Below are positions 55,868 through 64,000 of a stretch of DNA of 64,000 bases, in pieces. The position numbers were made by a program, and so were the translations under genes. The stretch's first letter is position 1; each line of letters starts with the position of its first letter. Below the pieces are notes generated by a model, which saw only the letters and a program-made list of their open reading frames with translations, ran no database searches and had not been told where the DNA came from. The DNA is from Bacteroidia bacterium (GTDB lineage Bacteria > Bacteroidota > Bacteroidia > Chitinophagales > Chitinophagaceae), in contig JAUHYD010000003.1 of NCBI GenBank assembly GCA_030426665.1, positions 186,001-250,000 of the forward strand, given 5' to 3'.

Positions 55868-56871
55868 TGGAAAAAGGAAACTTTGTAGATCATATACGTA
55901 TTTTCGTTCGCTCCGGAAAAGGAGGGGCGGGCAGTGTTCACTTTGAGCGCAACAAGATGGATGCCATGGCCGGACCCGACGGAGGTAACGGCGGCAGGGG
56001 CGGACACATCAAATTGAGAGGCAACTCCCAATTGTGGACGCTGCTGCACATGCGCTATCACAAAAACGTATTGGCAAAGGATGGTGTAAACGGAAGCCGG
56101 AATAACCGGACCGGGCACGATGGTGCAGATATAGTTTTGGAGGTACCACTCGGCACCGTTGCCAAGGATATGGAAACGGGAGAACAGGAGTTAGAAATAC
56201 TAGAAGACGGGCAAGAGGTAATCTGGATAAAGGGTGGACGAGGAGGCCTGGGTAATGCCAACTTTGCTACTGCCACCAACCAAACGCCCGAGCATGCACA
56301 ACCGGGAGAACTCGGTCATGAGGGCTGGAAAGTTCTGGAACTGAAGATACTGGCAGATGTAGGGCTGGTGGGCTTCCCGAATGCAGGAAAGTCAACATTG
56401 CTATCTGTATTAAGTGCTGCCAAACCCAAAATAGCCGATTACGCCTTCACCACGCTAACTCCCCAATTGGGTATTGTCTCTTACCGGGACAATAAATCTT
56501 TTTGCATGGCAGATCTGCCGGGAATTATTGAGGGGGCTGCCGAAGGAAGAGGACTGGGACATCGTTTCCTGCGCCATATAGAGCGTAACGCAGCCCTGCT
56601 ACTACTTGTACCAGCTGACAGCGAAGACCACCGAAAGGAGTACGAAATACTAATGAATGAGCTGCAGGAGTATAATCCTGAACTGCTCGACAAAAACATC
56701 GTGCTTGCTATAAGCAAGAGCGAAATGCTGGACGATGAATTGAAGCGGGAAATAGCAAAGCTGCTCCCGACAGAAGTACCGCATGTGTTTGTATCGTCAT
56801 TGGCTAATCAAGGTCTTGTTGCGCTTAAGGATGAACTATGGCGTGCGCTGACAGTTACCAATAACAGCTGA
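55867..56871 (+). CDS. obg: Obg-family GTPase
   Basis: 334 aa, GTG start. The glycine-rich Obg domain ([26 protein letters not shown]) fills residues 1-158. G motifs follow: G1 GFPNAGKST (169-177), G3 DLPG, and G5 SSLANQG. G4 reads SKSE (283-286), with Glu in place of the usual Asp of NKxD, a minor departure. It acts in ribosome assembly and stress control. Coupled to adk; a rhodanese gene follows after 17 bp. Confidence 0.96.
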   Translation: MEKGNFVDHIRIFVRSGKGGAGSVHFERNKMDAMAGPDGGNGGRGGHIKLRGNSQLWTLLHMRYHKNVLAKDGVNGSRNNRTGHDGADIVLEVPLGTVAKDMETGEQELEILEDGQEVIWIKGGRGGLGNANFATATNQTPEHAQPGELGHEGWKVLELKILADVGLVGFPNAGKSTLLSVLSAAKPKIADYAFTTLTPQLGIVSYRDNKSFCMADLPGIIEGAAEGRGLGHRFLRHIERNAALLLLVPADSEDHRKEYEILMNELQEYNPELLDKNIVLAISKSEMLDDELKREIAKLLPTEVPHVFVSSLANQGLVALKDELWRALTVTNNS

Positions 56872-56888
56872 TTAGAAAAGTCACTACC

Positions 56889-57182
56889 ATGAAACAAATC
56901 ACTCCTGCTCAGCTAAAACAGCAGTTGGCATCGGGTACAGACCTGTTGCTGATAGACGTACGTGAGGCATGGGAACATGAGGCTTTTAATATAGGCGGCC
57001 AACTGCTACCCATGAGCGAACTCCCATCAAGGCTGAACGAAATACCAAGAGACAAAGACGTAGTTGTTTATTGCGAAAAGGGCATCAGAAGTGTGATAAC
57101 TATACAACGGCTAGAAAGTGCAGGCTTTGACAACCTAATTAACCTGATGGGCGGCATGTATGCCTGGAAGGCTGCGGAGTAA
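56889..57182 (+). CDS. Single-domain rhodanese
   Basis: 97 aa. The active-site loop has Cys62 in VVVYCEKGIRS; LLIDVREAWEHEAFNIGG is the conserved CH2 motif before it. Small rhodaneses carry sulfur as persulfide for thio-modification or sulfide handling. Probably last gene of the adk-obg operon; the gap to the convergent NHL gene is 9 bp. Confidence 0.9.
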   Translation: MKQITPAQLKQQLASGTDLLLIDVREAWEHEAFNIGGQLLPMSELPSRLNEIPRDKDVVVYCEKGIRSVITIQRLESAGFDNLINLMGGMYAWKAAE

Positions 57183-57191
57183 CGTGCCACC

Positions 57192-59051
57192 CTAATGCAC
57201 CACCAACCTCCCGTTCCATACACCGTGCTGCGTCTGTACTGATACCAGATACACACCATCTGGTACGTCTAACGAAAACGTAGCAGAAGTGTTTGCAGCA
57301 AACTGCTGTACCACTCGTCCTGTGACGTCGCTTATGCTTACAGCAGCATGCATACCCTGCGGTAGTTGCAGCGCAAACATGCTATTGCCAGGGTTAGGAA
57401 ATATCCTGATGTCAGTTTGTGACAACGTGTTTTCCCATGTCGGGCAACCTGCTTCCGGTAGTATAGTTATGGTACGTGTTGTGATATCTGACCCACAAGG
57501 GTTAGTTACGGTATAGGATATAATGGCTGTTCCTGCAACAACTCCTGTTACAAATCCCGTACTAGCATCTACGTCTACAGTAGCATCATGGCTGCTCCAT
57601 ATGCCCCCTGTGGTTGTGACAGTATAGCTAACTGTATTGCTCACACATATAGTATCATCTCCCGTTATTGGTGCAGCAACAGGAAAAACTTGTACATCTA
57701 TGGCGATAACAATTGTGTCGGCTCCTCCTCCATCCCATACGCAGACACTAAACGTATCTGACCCTACATACCCGAAATAGGGAACATAAGATAATAGCGA
57801 TGGTGTAAGCGTATCTCCGGAAGCGTACATAAAGTAGTTGGCCGTCAGTGAGCCGTGAGCGGGAGACAAAAGTATCTGCCACGTTATTGGTTGTGCAGTA
57901 TCTCTATCCATTACCTGTAGCATCGTATCGAGTTGTAATGACTCGCTGCAAAGATTGCGACTAAGCGTATCTCCTTGTACAAAATAAGGCACCTCATTGG
58001 GCATGGTTACCATACGTATCCGGTAATTATCGCGGTCACAGAAATACAGATTGCCACCTCCATAGCGGGCTAAATGATTAGAGTAATTTATTGACGCTGC
58101 GGTTGCAGGGCCTCCATCACCACTATAGCCGGGTGTACCGTTACCTGCAATAGTGGTGATTATACCACTAGGGTCAATCATGCGAACTCTCTGGCTACCA
58201 ACGTCAGATATATATATATAGTTTCCGCTGACGGCTAATCCATTCGGCCCTAACAGTGCTGCAGTGGCAGCCCCCCCATCACCGGAAAACCCGAATGTGC
58301 CGGTACCGGCTACTGTGCTGATTATACCTGCCGTATTTACCTTTCGCACTCTATAGTCAAAATAATCGGCAATATACAGGTTGCTCAAATAATCAGTGCA
58401 TATACTTCTAGGCCCCTTCAGTTGGGCTGCCGTAGCAGGGATGCCATCTCCGTTATAGCCGGCTACACCTGTACCGGCTACCGTAGATATTATACCGGAA
58501 GGGTCTATTTTCCGTACACAGTGATTAACGCCATCACATAAATATATGTTACCATGCTTATCAGTAGCAATGTCAAGAATTGGTCCGAATTGTGCAACAG
58601 ATGCCGGACCTCCATCTCCGGAGTATCCGCTTACCCCGGTCCCGGCAATAGTATTGATAATGCCCATGGTATTTACCATTCGTATCTTACACGTTGTAGT
58701 TGCCAGATACAGATTCCCAACTGTATCAAGAGCAATACCCAATAAAGACGAAATGCCTGCTGCAGTAGCAGGTCCTCCGTCGCCACTGTCTGTACCGCTG
58801 CCAGTACCTGCATATGTGGTGATTATACCGGAAGTATCAACTTTCCTGACACTTTGAGCACCATCACTGATGTACACATTTCCTATTGGGTCTACAGCGA
58901 TGCCATGTGGTGTGATTAGTGCAGCATCTGTGGCAGGGATACCATCACCACTATAAACAAAACTACCATCACCAGCTATCGTGGTAATGATTTGGGCGTC
59001 TGCGGCATGACCACACAACACCAATAAGATACTCAGGATATACTTTTGCAT
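57192..59051 (-). CDS. Secreted NHL-repeat protein with T9SS sorting domain, paralog 2
   Basis: 619 aa with signal peptide MQKYILSILLVLCGHAADA. The N-terminal 350 residues hold six NHL-type repeats with IIT[TY]AGTG...GYSGDGGPAT and GNVY/GNLYI elements, and the order and spacing match the protein at 21458-23377. A cadherin-like middle and a T9SS type A sorting domain (IRIFPNPGNSMFALQL, AAVSISDVTGRVVQQF, DGVYLVSVQTQHG) follow. The two genes are paralogs placed 34 kb apart in opposite directions. Confidence 0.85.
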   Translation of the reverse strand: MQKYILSILLVLCGHAADAQIITTIAGDGSFVYSGDGIPATDAALITPHGIAVDPIGNVYISDGAQSVRKVDTSGIITTYAGTGSGTDSGDGGPATAAGISSLLGIALDTVGNLYLATTTCKIRMVNTMGIINTIAGTGVSGYSGDGGPASVAQFGPILDIATDKHGNIYLCDGVNHCVRKIDPSGIISTVAGTGVAGYNGDGIPATAAQLKGPRSICTDYLSNLYIADYFDYRVRKVNTAGIISTVAGTGTFGFSGDGGAATAALLGPNGLAVSGNYIYISDVGSQRVRMIDPSGIITTIAGNGTPGYSGDGGPATAASINYSNHLARYGGGNLYFCDRDNYRIRMVTMPNEVPYFVQGDTLSRNLCSESLQLDTMLQVMDRDTAQPITWQILLSPAHGSLTANYFMYASGDTLTPSLLSYVPYFGYVGSDTFSVCVWDGGGADTIVIAIDVQVFPVAAPITGDDTICVSNTVSYTVTTTGGIWSSHDATVDVDASTGFVTGVVAGTAIISYTVTNPCGSDITTRTITILPEAGCPTWENTLSQTDIRIFPNPGNSMFALQLPQGMHAAVSISDVTGRVVQQFAANTSATFSLDVPDGVYLVSVQTQHGVWNGRLVVH

Positions 59052-59125
59052 TTATTCCTGTTTGTTCCACTACAAGTTAGTATAATTTCAGCTTACCGCA
59101 CCGCTCCCATGCAGCGTAATTCGTG

Positions 59126-59782
59126 TTACTTCTCCCATTTAGCAACACCGTCCTTAACTACGACTGCACCGTCACTTAAAGATATATCGCAAAGGACAGC
59201 AACATTTTTACCATCAACTTTTACCGGCGTTATTGCCGGTGCATGCATCAAGACACTGTCAATTCCGGGCTTCAGATAATCACTTGCTAAGGTGCGGTGC
59301 TGATTTCCTGTTGTAGTACAATGAAGTCCTTCAAGGCTATAATAAATCACATGGCCGTCCTCACCTATCACTATGTCGCGAAGGTTAATCCGGTAAGACA
59401 CTATATTTGAATCTCTATAGGTCGTTATCATATCTTTCAGGTTGTCCATCAAGTAGGTAACAATAGGATCCGTAACCGACGGCGAGGCCACATCTGCAAT
59501 TTTGTATATTGGCTTACCATTTACGGCTATCGGTATCTGATGGGTATTTACGACAGTTGTTACATTTTCTTCTTTTATCGGGTCAAAGACTATAATAGTA
59601 TCCGGCATTGCCTCCGACAAGGTAAAGGTATTTCCATTGTAAGCAACTACGTCTCCCTCAACAATAGTAGCAGCTTGTTGCCCCTCCTTTGTGCCCGAAG
59701 CACAACCCAAAAGCACTATTGACAATGCAAGGGATAACAACCCGACTTGCGACCTTAAAAGGTTATTTTTTCTTATCTGCAT
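59126..59782 (-). CDS. Lipoprotein with an M56-type C-terminal domain
   Basis: 218 aa. A lipobox is present (VLLGC, Cys27). The body repeats the order seen in the C-terminus of the two M56 peptidases of this cluster: AYNGNTF, VNGKPIY, then NLRDIVIGEDGHVIYYSLEG and VKVDGKNVAVL. It lacks any peptidase. It is the last gene of the minus-strand cluster, 122 bp after the M56 gene. It may compete with, or report to, the peptidase's sensor domain; this is inference from homology. Confidence 0.75.
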   Translation of the reverse strand: MQIRKNNLLRSQVGLLSLALSIVLLGCASGTKEGQQAATIVEGDVVAYNGNTFTLSEAMPDTIIVFDPIKEENVTTVVNTHQIPIAVNGKPIYKIADVASPSVTDPIVTYLMDNLKDMITTYRDSNIVSYRINLRDIVIGEDGHVIYYSLEGLHCTTTGNQHRTLASDYLKPGIDSVLMHAPAITPVKVDGKNVAVLCDISLSDGAVVVKDGVAKWEK

Positions 59783-59904
59783 AGAGGTGCGTTTTCAATG
59801 TAAGTAAACGGATGTGCAGTATAAATATAATAAATATGCAGCGATTTGTAAACTAACACTGCTACAGCACTTCCATCCCTATTTATCAGCAACCCATCAT
59901 TATA

Positions 59905-61347
59905 CTATCTATCTTTTCGATACGTAGCTTTCTTATCATTCACCTCAATAGCATAACTGCTCATATATACATCGGTATTTGCATTTACCGCTTTCCCATT
60001 CAGCTTTGCAGGTATCCTATCCGGAACATTAGACATTAGCAGATTAATTTTCTCATCTAACTTTTGTCGTATCACAGAATCAATTTCGATGCGTTCCCCA
60101 TCCTTATCTCTACCAAACACACCATTGTACTTGTAAAATACAACCTTCCCTTTGTCATCTACTATTACTTCATTCATGCTTATTCTGTACAGCCCATTGG
60201 AAAGTGTTGCGATATCGCTGCTGATGTTTGACAACAAATATTCTTCAATCGATTTTTCGTTTTCCATTGGCTGCTGCGGTGTGGTAAACTCATCGCTATT
60301 GTACAGTTTTGCATCGTTCATCTTTATTAGCGTCGGATCCGTCCACATTACCATCGATTCTTCTTCACCGGTTGTCGGATTAGTTCTAAATAATGTGTCG
60401 GGGTCTTTTTGTTTTGAATATTCAAACTTATTTCCTCGATAGGTTACAAAACTTCCATCCTTTACAAATTCTGCAGGTGCAACCATTTCCTTTTCTTTTG
60501 TAAAACATCCGGCTGCAATAGCAACAATAGGAACTAATAACAGCATCTTTATTTTCGACGCATTCGTTGACTTTTGTGTGAGCATAATAATTCGTCTTTT
60601 TATGGGTGAACGATTAAATGAGTGGGTAACTGAAGGAGCCGTGTTTAACAATGACTGCTCCAAAAGAAATTTTCCATAAACCGCATGGTTGTCTATTGCG
60701 GTACTATCAGCCTGATACTCCTGCACCATCAGCAAACGCCGATTATACACATATACTAATGGATGAAACCAGAATACAACCCGGGCGATTTGTAGTACCA
60801 ACAAATCTGCTATGTGCATCAATGATGTATGCCGTTGCTCATGTGCCAGCAACATCTGCCACTCTGCGTCGCTATACTGTGCCGTGCTGTTTACAAACAG
60901 AAAATGTCTGAACGAAAATGGCGCATGATCTTTTCCGGTTTCTACAATTGTCCAATTACCGAAACTGCTAATACTACCTCCTTTATACAGCCGTATTGTT
61001 CTGTAAATATCAATCAGCAACAGGCAAATCGCCACCGTCATTCCGGCTACATATACTACCGTTATCCATTGTGCCCAGTTAATACTGCTTTCCGGTGCAG
61101 CAGCGGTTATAACCGTTTGTCTGGCCGTGGCGATACGCTGCGCAGGCTCCTTCCATATACTTACACTACCAGCACGCTCTGCTACTCCCGACGACCATTG
61201 AACTAATGGCAACAATGCACCACACAATAGCGTGAACAGCAAGTAAAACCTGTTGTAAGCATGAAAGTTCTCCCGACGCAGAAACGCATCATAAAACAAC
61301 AGACTCAGCAGCCAGATAGCAGTAGCATTAAATAAGTATTGTTGCAT
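59905..61347 (-). CDS. M56 (BlaR1-type) membrane metallopeptidase
   Basis: 480 aa. Three TM helices precede the zinc motif H169-E-Q-R-H173 (LAHEQRHTS); the third ligand is probably E210 in VQEYQADSTAI. A fourth TM (MLLLVPIVAIAAGC) follows at about 267-283, and a periplasmic C-terminal domain of about 185 residues ends the protein. Family members sense an outside signal and cut a cytoplasmic repressor. In BlaR1 the C-terminal domain binds the antibiotic; here it is unrelated and resembles the TonB C-terminal fold. No BlaI repressor lies downstream; upstream of the cluster is out of the window. Confidence 0.88.
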   Translation of the reverse strand: MQQYLFNATAIWLLSLLFYDAFLRRENFHAYNRFYLLFTLLCGALLPLVQWSSGVAERAGSVSIWKEPAQRIATARQTVITAAAPESSINWAQWITVVYVAGMTVAICLLLIDIYRTIRLYKGGSISSFGNWTIVETGKDHAPFSFRHFLFVNSTAQYSDAEWQMLLAHEQRHTSLMHIADLLVLQIARVVFWFHPLVYVYNRRLLMVQEYQADSTAIDNHAVYGKFLLEQSLLNTAPSVTHSFNRSPIKRRIIMLTQKSTNASKIKMLLLVPIVAIAAGCFTKEKEMVAPAEFVKDGSFVTYRGNKFEYSKQKDPDTLFRTNPTTGEEESMVMWTDPTLIKMNDAKLYNSDEFTTPQQPMENEKSIEEYLLSNISSDIATLSNGLYRISMNEVIVDDKGKVVFYKYNGVFGRDKDGERIEIDSVIRQKLDEKINLLMSNVPDRIPAKLNGKAVNANTDVYMSSYAIEVNDKKATYRKDR

Positions 61348-61365
61348 ATTGTCCGGTTTTTGTGA

Positions 61366-62043
61366 TTACATTTTTACCCTATGCCCCTTAACCTTTACCG
61401 AGAAACCACCTATCGAATAGGGGACAGGCTTCCCATTCTCGTACAGCACGTCAAACTTCGGGGCACCCAACATCAGTCTGATAACCTTGTTATCTATTTG
61501 CTTCTTTAGCGCAGGGTCAATGTATTGGGAAGCTTTCATCTGTGCGGCGGTCGCACCCGGAAACACCTTAGCCGTTTTAACTAGCCCCCACATCTCGAAA
61601 TAAGCGACGCTTCCCTGCTCATCAATCGTAGGGTAATCCGGACAGAAAGTGTATTCACCATCCTTTAGTTCTTCTAAAAGATTACGTACACCCTTGGTAA
61701 GATATACACTAAACTTCTTCATACTCTTCGCAATAGTTTCCGGATGAGTGCCATGCTCATCCACTGTAGCCTGCCGAATGAGTTTACCGTTCAGCGTTTT
61801 GATATTTCCTCCGGAATTGTTGATCTGAATCGATATTTCGCCCGTTTCGTCGTCCGTCATTGTTATGGTATCAGAAACCTTGTCGGAGTATGTAACCTTT
61901 GCCCCCCCAATTATGTAGGTATCGTCATAGCGGTCGTAGTTTCTATATTCAACTTTTTGCGAGAACCCCCCGAAGCTTATAAACACAATTGGAACCAGTA
62001 TAAGCAGCCTGACAACTTTTGCTTTTAATCTGTATTGTAGCAT
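61366..62043 (-). CDS. Secreted copy of the M56 C-terminal domain, starting at the last TM
   Basis: 225 aa. The N-terminus (MLQYRLKAKVVRLLILVPIV) aligns with the fourth TM region of the neighbouring peptidases (MLTQKSTNASKIKMLLLVPI and MLSRKSSGNAKAKLLLVVPL). The downstream part repeats their domain (TLNGKLI, EELKDGEYTFCPD, IDEQGSVAYFEMWGL, YENGKPVPYSI). It therefore looks like an M56 gene that lost its peptidase half, leaving the fourth TM as signal or anchor. 18 bp from the full M56 gene. Confidence 0.78.
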   Translation of the reverse strand: MLQYRLKAKVVRLLILVPIVFISFGGFSQKVEYRNYDRYDDTYIIGGAKVTYSDKVSDTITMTDDETGEISIQINNSGGNIKTLNGKLIRQATVDEHGTHPETIAKSMKKFSVYLTKGVRNLLEELKDGEYTFCPDYPTIDEQGSVAYFEMWGLVKTAKVFPGATAAQMKASQYIDPALKKQIDNKVIRLMLGAPKFDVLYENGKPVPYSIGGFSVKVKGHRVKM

Positions 62044-62070
62044 AGAAAACGTTTTAAGTACATTGACAAA

Positions 62071-62517
62071 TTACGGAATACTGGTAAAAATGGCTGCCAT
62101 AGCTATCGAATCCTTTCCGGCACAATCGAGGTGAATATCCTCAACGAAAATCCTAACCTTCATATTTGTAAACGCTTTCAAAAAATTCACTTGATTTTCG
62201 CCGAGTGAAGCACCCTCTATTTTGAACGGACCAAAAAGGTTACCCTCTTTAGGCAAAAACGATACAGCAAACCTTGACACCTCACAACCCGGCAGTCGGG
62301 AAACGAGCGTGGGTTCTTTAACTAATTCGCCCAAGGGCACGGTATGGTCGCTTGCACTATTTACAAAAGCAACTGCACTTTTTCCTTTGCTATTGCTCTG
62401 TGCAATAACACTGCCGGAAGCGATTAATGTAAAAAACATCATCAATGCCATAGCTCCATAGCAAGACGTATGGCATTTCATTAATCGTGTCTTCATTGTT
62501 TTGGTTTGCATATTCAT
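62071..62517 (-). CDS. Small exported protein with GldM-like C-terminal pattern
   Basis: 148 aa; several Met codons are possible starts, so the N-terminus is uncertain. A signal-like segment (YGAMALMMFFTLIASGSVIA) is followed by a single small domain. The order VSRFAVSFLPKEG, GASLGENQVNFLKAF, then VRIFVEDIHLDCAGKDS resembles the repeats of the C-terminal part of GldM and related Bacteroidota periplasmic proteins; moderate support only. It is in the middle of the M56 cluster, 27 bp upstream of the secreted C-terminal-domain gene. Confidence 0.55.
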   Translation of the reverse strand: MNMQTKTMKTRLMKCHTSCYGAMALMMFFTLIASGSVIAQSNSKGKSAVAFVNSASDHTVPLGELVKEPTLVSRLPGCEVSRFAVSFLPKEGNLFGPFKIEGASLGENQVNFLKAFTNMKVRIFVEDIHLDCAGKDSIAMAAIFTSIP

Positions 62518-62569
62518 AAAATGTGTGTTTTATGGTTAAAAAAAATGATGGAGTTACCCCCTCGCAGTA

Positions 62570-63217
62570 CTACACTTTTGGCTTGTTATCCCACAGTTTT
62601 AATGTTGTTACCTGATGGTCTAATATGCGTATCTCATAGGCGTTAAAAAACAAATCCAACAACACAGGAACCGGCTCACCTCCTATACGTCCCGGCTGCC
62701 TTGCGGGGATTTCTTTAACTAAGTCTCTAATCATGTCTAGTATGCGGCTTTCTGCAAAGCTGCTAATGTTTCCAAATCGCATGCCGTGAGAAATACCTAT
62801 CGAATTTGAGTAGCACGCAATCCTTCCCTGTTTATCAATTACAACATCGCACAAGTAAATCTGAAATGTATCGTCAGGTAGACCATCCAGCATTTCCGGT
62901 AGGCCTTTCAGAATAACGTCCGCTATTTTCTCTTCAGTTAATCCCGGCTCTTCCGTCAACTCGTTTTTCCTGAAAATCTCCTCCCCGTTAAGCTTTGCCG
63001 GCACTTCATGCTTGCTAAATGAGCCGATATTCGCTCCGTCCTTTACCATCAATTGTGCATAGGTATCAGTATGCTCATACCAAACCACATTGTCATTAAA
63101 TGCATTTACACCTGGTTCCAAAGTACCATTTTGGGCAAAGGAATTAGTTGAAAGCATTAGTATAGTACATGCCATCAACCTTTGTAGACTCTTTGCAATA
63201 AGGTTACGCATTTCCAT
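62570..63217 (-). CDS. Secreted protein with an M56-type C-terminal domain
   Basis: 215 aa with a signal peptide (MEMRNLIAKSLQRLMACTILMLSTNSFA, part). The domain pattern of the cluster repeats: PAKLNGEEIF, YLCDVVIDKQGRIACYSNSIG, ARQPGRIGGEPVPVLL. The middle is more divergent than in the other copies. It lies 19 bp after the second M56 gene and 52 bp before the GldM-like gene, on the same strand, so one operon is likely. Confidence 0.75.
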   Translation of the reverse strand: MEMRNLIAKSLQRLMACTILMLSTNSFAQNGTLEPGVNAFNDNVVWYEHTDTYAQLMVKDGANIGSFSKHEVPAKLNGEEIFRKNELTEEPGLTEEKIADVILKGLPEMLDGLPDDTFQIYLCDVVIDKQGRIACYSNSIGISHGMRFGNISSFAESRILDMIRDLVKEIPARQPGRIGGEPVPVLLDLFFNAYEIRILDHQVTTLKLWDNKPKV

Positions 63218-63236
63218 AGTCCATGTTTTTTAGAAC

Positions 63237-64000
63237 TTACCGTTTTGCTATCCACTTAACTGTATGATTCCGTACTTCAATCTCTGTATATCCGCCATAG
63301 CCATAAGTGTCCGGGAACAGGCTTCTGTAATAGCATGCAACCGCAGAGCCATTTAGGTTTGCCGGAGTGTAAGTCGTGCTCTGCTGCAACATGCTACTTA
63401 TTTTTTCGTCTATCTTATTTTTAAGTTCAAAACCATCACCGACGCCATTTTTGAGTATTCCCTTATTTTCATAGTAGGCTACCCTACCACCCTTGTCAAC
63501 TACTACATCGCTGATGAGTATGAAGTATTCGCCGTCTTCCAGCTGCTCCACTTCTTTTTGTATTTCTTTCATTATCCGGGCAGCCAATCCATTTTCTTTT
63601 GAGACAAGCGATGAAGAGATCACATCCTTACGCTCACCATCATATATCGGTTCCCCATTTAGCTGCTCAGGAGGTTCGGGCCACCCTATCGGCATTCTTT
63701 CTAACTTTCCCGTCTTTTCGTTCCGGTGCATATAACTGTCAGGTTGCTTCGGCTTTCTGAACTCTATGACATTTCCTCGCCACGTGCATTTGCTACCCTC
63801 TTTGTGCGGACCATTGGCATAACCATCCTTGGTAAAACATGCCAAACAAATAACTACCAACGGCACTACCAGCAGTAGCTTCGCCTTAGCATTGCCGGAC
63901 GACTTTCTAGATAGCATCGAAATGCGATAACGGACAGAGCCGCTGTTAAATGCATGGGTGATTACAGGGGCTGACTGCAGCAGGGCCTGCTCTATCAGGA
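63237..64000 (-). CDS. Second M56-type membrane peptidase, C-terminal part; 5' end cut by window edge
   Basis: The frame is open from the stop at 63237 to the right edge. An internal ATG at 63917 could be mistaken for the start. The residues before it (LIEQALLQSAPVITHAFN) align with LLEQSLLNTAPSVTHSFN in the complete M56 protein of this cluster, so this is the end of another M56 peptidase. Then come the last TM (AKLLLVVPLVVICLACF) and the same C-terminal domain (TWRGNVIEF, LNGEPIY, DVVVDKGGRVAYYENKGI, ANLNGSAVACYY). Two M56 proteins in one cluster suggest duplication. Confidence 0.82.
   Translation of the reverse strand, partial: LIEQALLQSAPVITHAFNSGSVRYRISMLSRKSSGNAKAKLLLVVPLVVICLACFTKDGYANGPHKEGSKCTWRGNVIEFRKPKQPDSYMHRNEKTGKLERMPIGWPEPPEQLNGEPIYDGERKDVISSSLVSKENGLAARIMKEIQKEVEQLEDGEYFILISDVVVDKGGRVAYYENKGILKNGVGDGFELKNKIDEKISSMLQQSTTYTPANLNGSAVACYYRSLFPDTYGYGGYTEIEVRNHTVKWIAKR

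Noticed and set aside
63237-63917. Complete 226-aa protein starting at the ATG at 63917
   Set aside because: The same frame continues to the window edge with sequence matching M56 proteins, so it is the end of a longer gene.
1-64000. CRISPR array, rRNA, tRNA or complete insertion sequence
   Set aside because: No regular short-spaced repeats, no conserved rRNA or tRNA sequence and no transposase were seen by reading; a covariance-model search was not possible.

Overview
The window looks like a chromosomal segment of a Bacteroidota bacterium, probably of the Chitinophagaceae type. The evidence is several secreted proteins with C-terminal type IX secretion (T9SS) sorting domains, the gliding lipoprotein GldH, a TonB receptor with a carboxypeptidase-regulatory N-terminus, a Bacteroidota-type RNA polymerase omega subunit, and many promoters with the Bacteroidota -7 box TAnnTTTG. 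No rRNA, tRNA, CRISPR array or complete insertion sequence was seen. This is a mostly vertical chromosome with small accessory patches.

Layout. 1-8.1 kb: a voltage-gated K+ channel cut by the left edge, a nitrilase-family omega-amidase, a ComF-type phosphoribosyltransferase, a FadL-like porin paired with an SGNH lipoprotein, and an FUSC transporter. 8.1-16 kb: gene-poor accessory stretch with a ParE-type toxin-antitoxin pair, orphan hypothetical genes, a lone FadN-type beta-oxidation fusion, an SRAP (YedK/HMCES) DNA-damage protein and several palindromic or repeated non-coding elements. 16-23.4 kb: a DUF4402 exported protein; a Crp/Fnr regulator followed by two FNR-like boxes and a TonB receptor; a GT-C glycosyltransferase; a T9SS-secreted NHL-repeat protein. 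23.4-29.1 kb: a visibly AT-rich island holding a translationally coupled pair, an unrecognised 1026-aa protein and a metallophosphoesterase with a large insertion, plus a small unknown gene. An orphan T9SS tail marks the left border. This island is the best candidate for an undescribed (perhaps defence) system.

29-45.7 kb: housekeeping block (panD, a flippase-like membrane protein, rfaE2, sixA-like, an APH kinase fused to a RapZ C-terminal domain, nfu, manC, cytochrome c, gldH, aroC, tandem T9SS proteins, recQ, bamD, rpoZ). 45.9-47.6 kb: a solitary GmrSD-like (DUF262/DUF1524) gene between core genes. 47.6-57.2 kb: uvrA, a membrane protein, pyrH, gcvT, clpP, adk, obg, rhodanese. 57.2-59.1 kb: a second NHL/T9SS protein. 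59.1-64 kb: a minus-strand cluster of two M56 (BlaR1-type) membrane peptidases, the second cut by the right edge, interleaved with secreted proteins that repeat the peptidases' own C-terminal domain, plus a small GldM-like protein.

How the genes connect: T9SS cargo and GldH point to gliding and protein secretion; rfaE2, manC, the APH-RapZ fusion and the two GT-C proteins serve envelope sugar metabolism; uvrA, recQ, SRAP and GmrSD cover DNA repair and defence; FadL, the SGNH hydrolase and the FadN fusion suggest fatty-acid uptake and oxidation.
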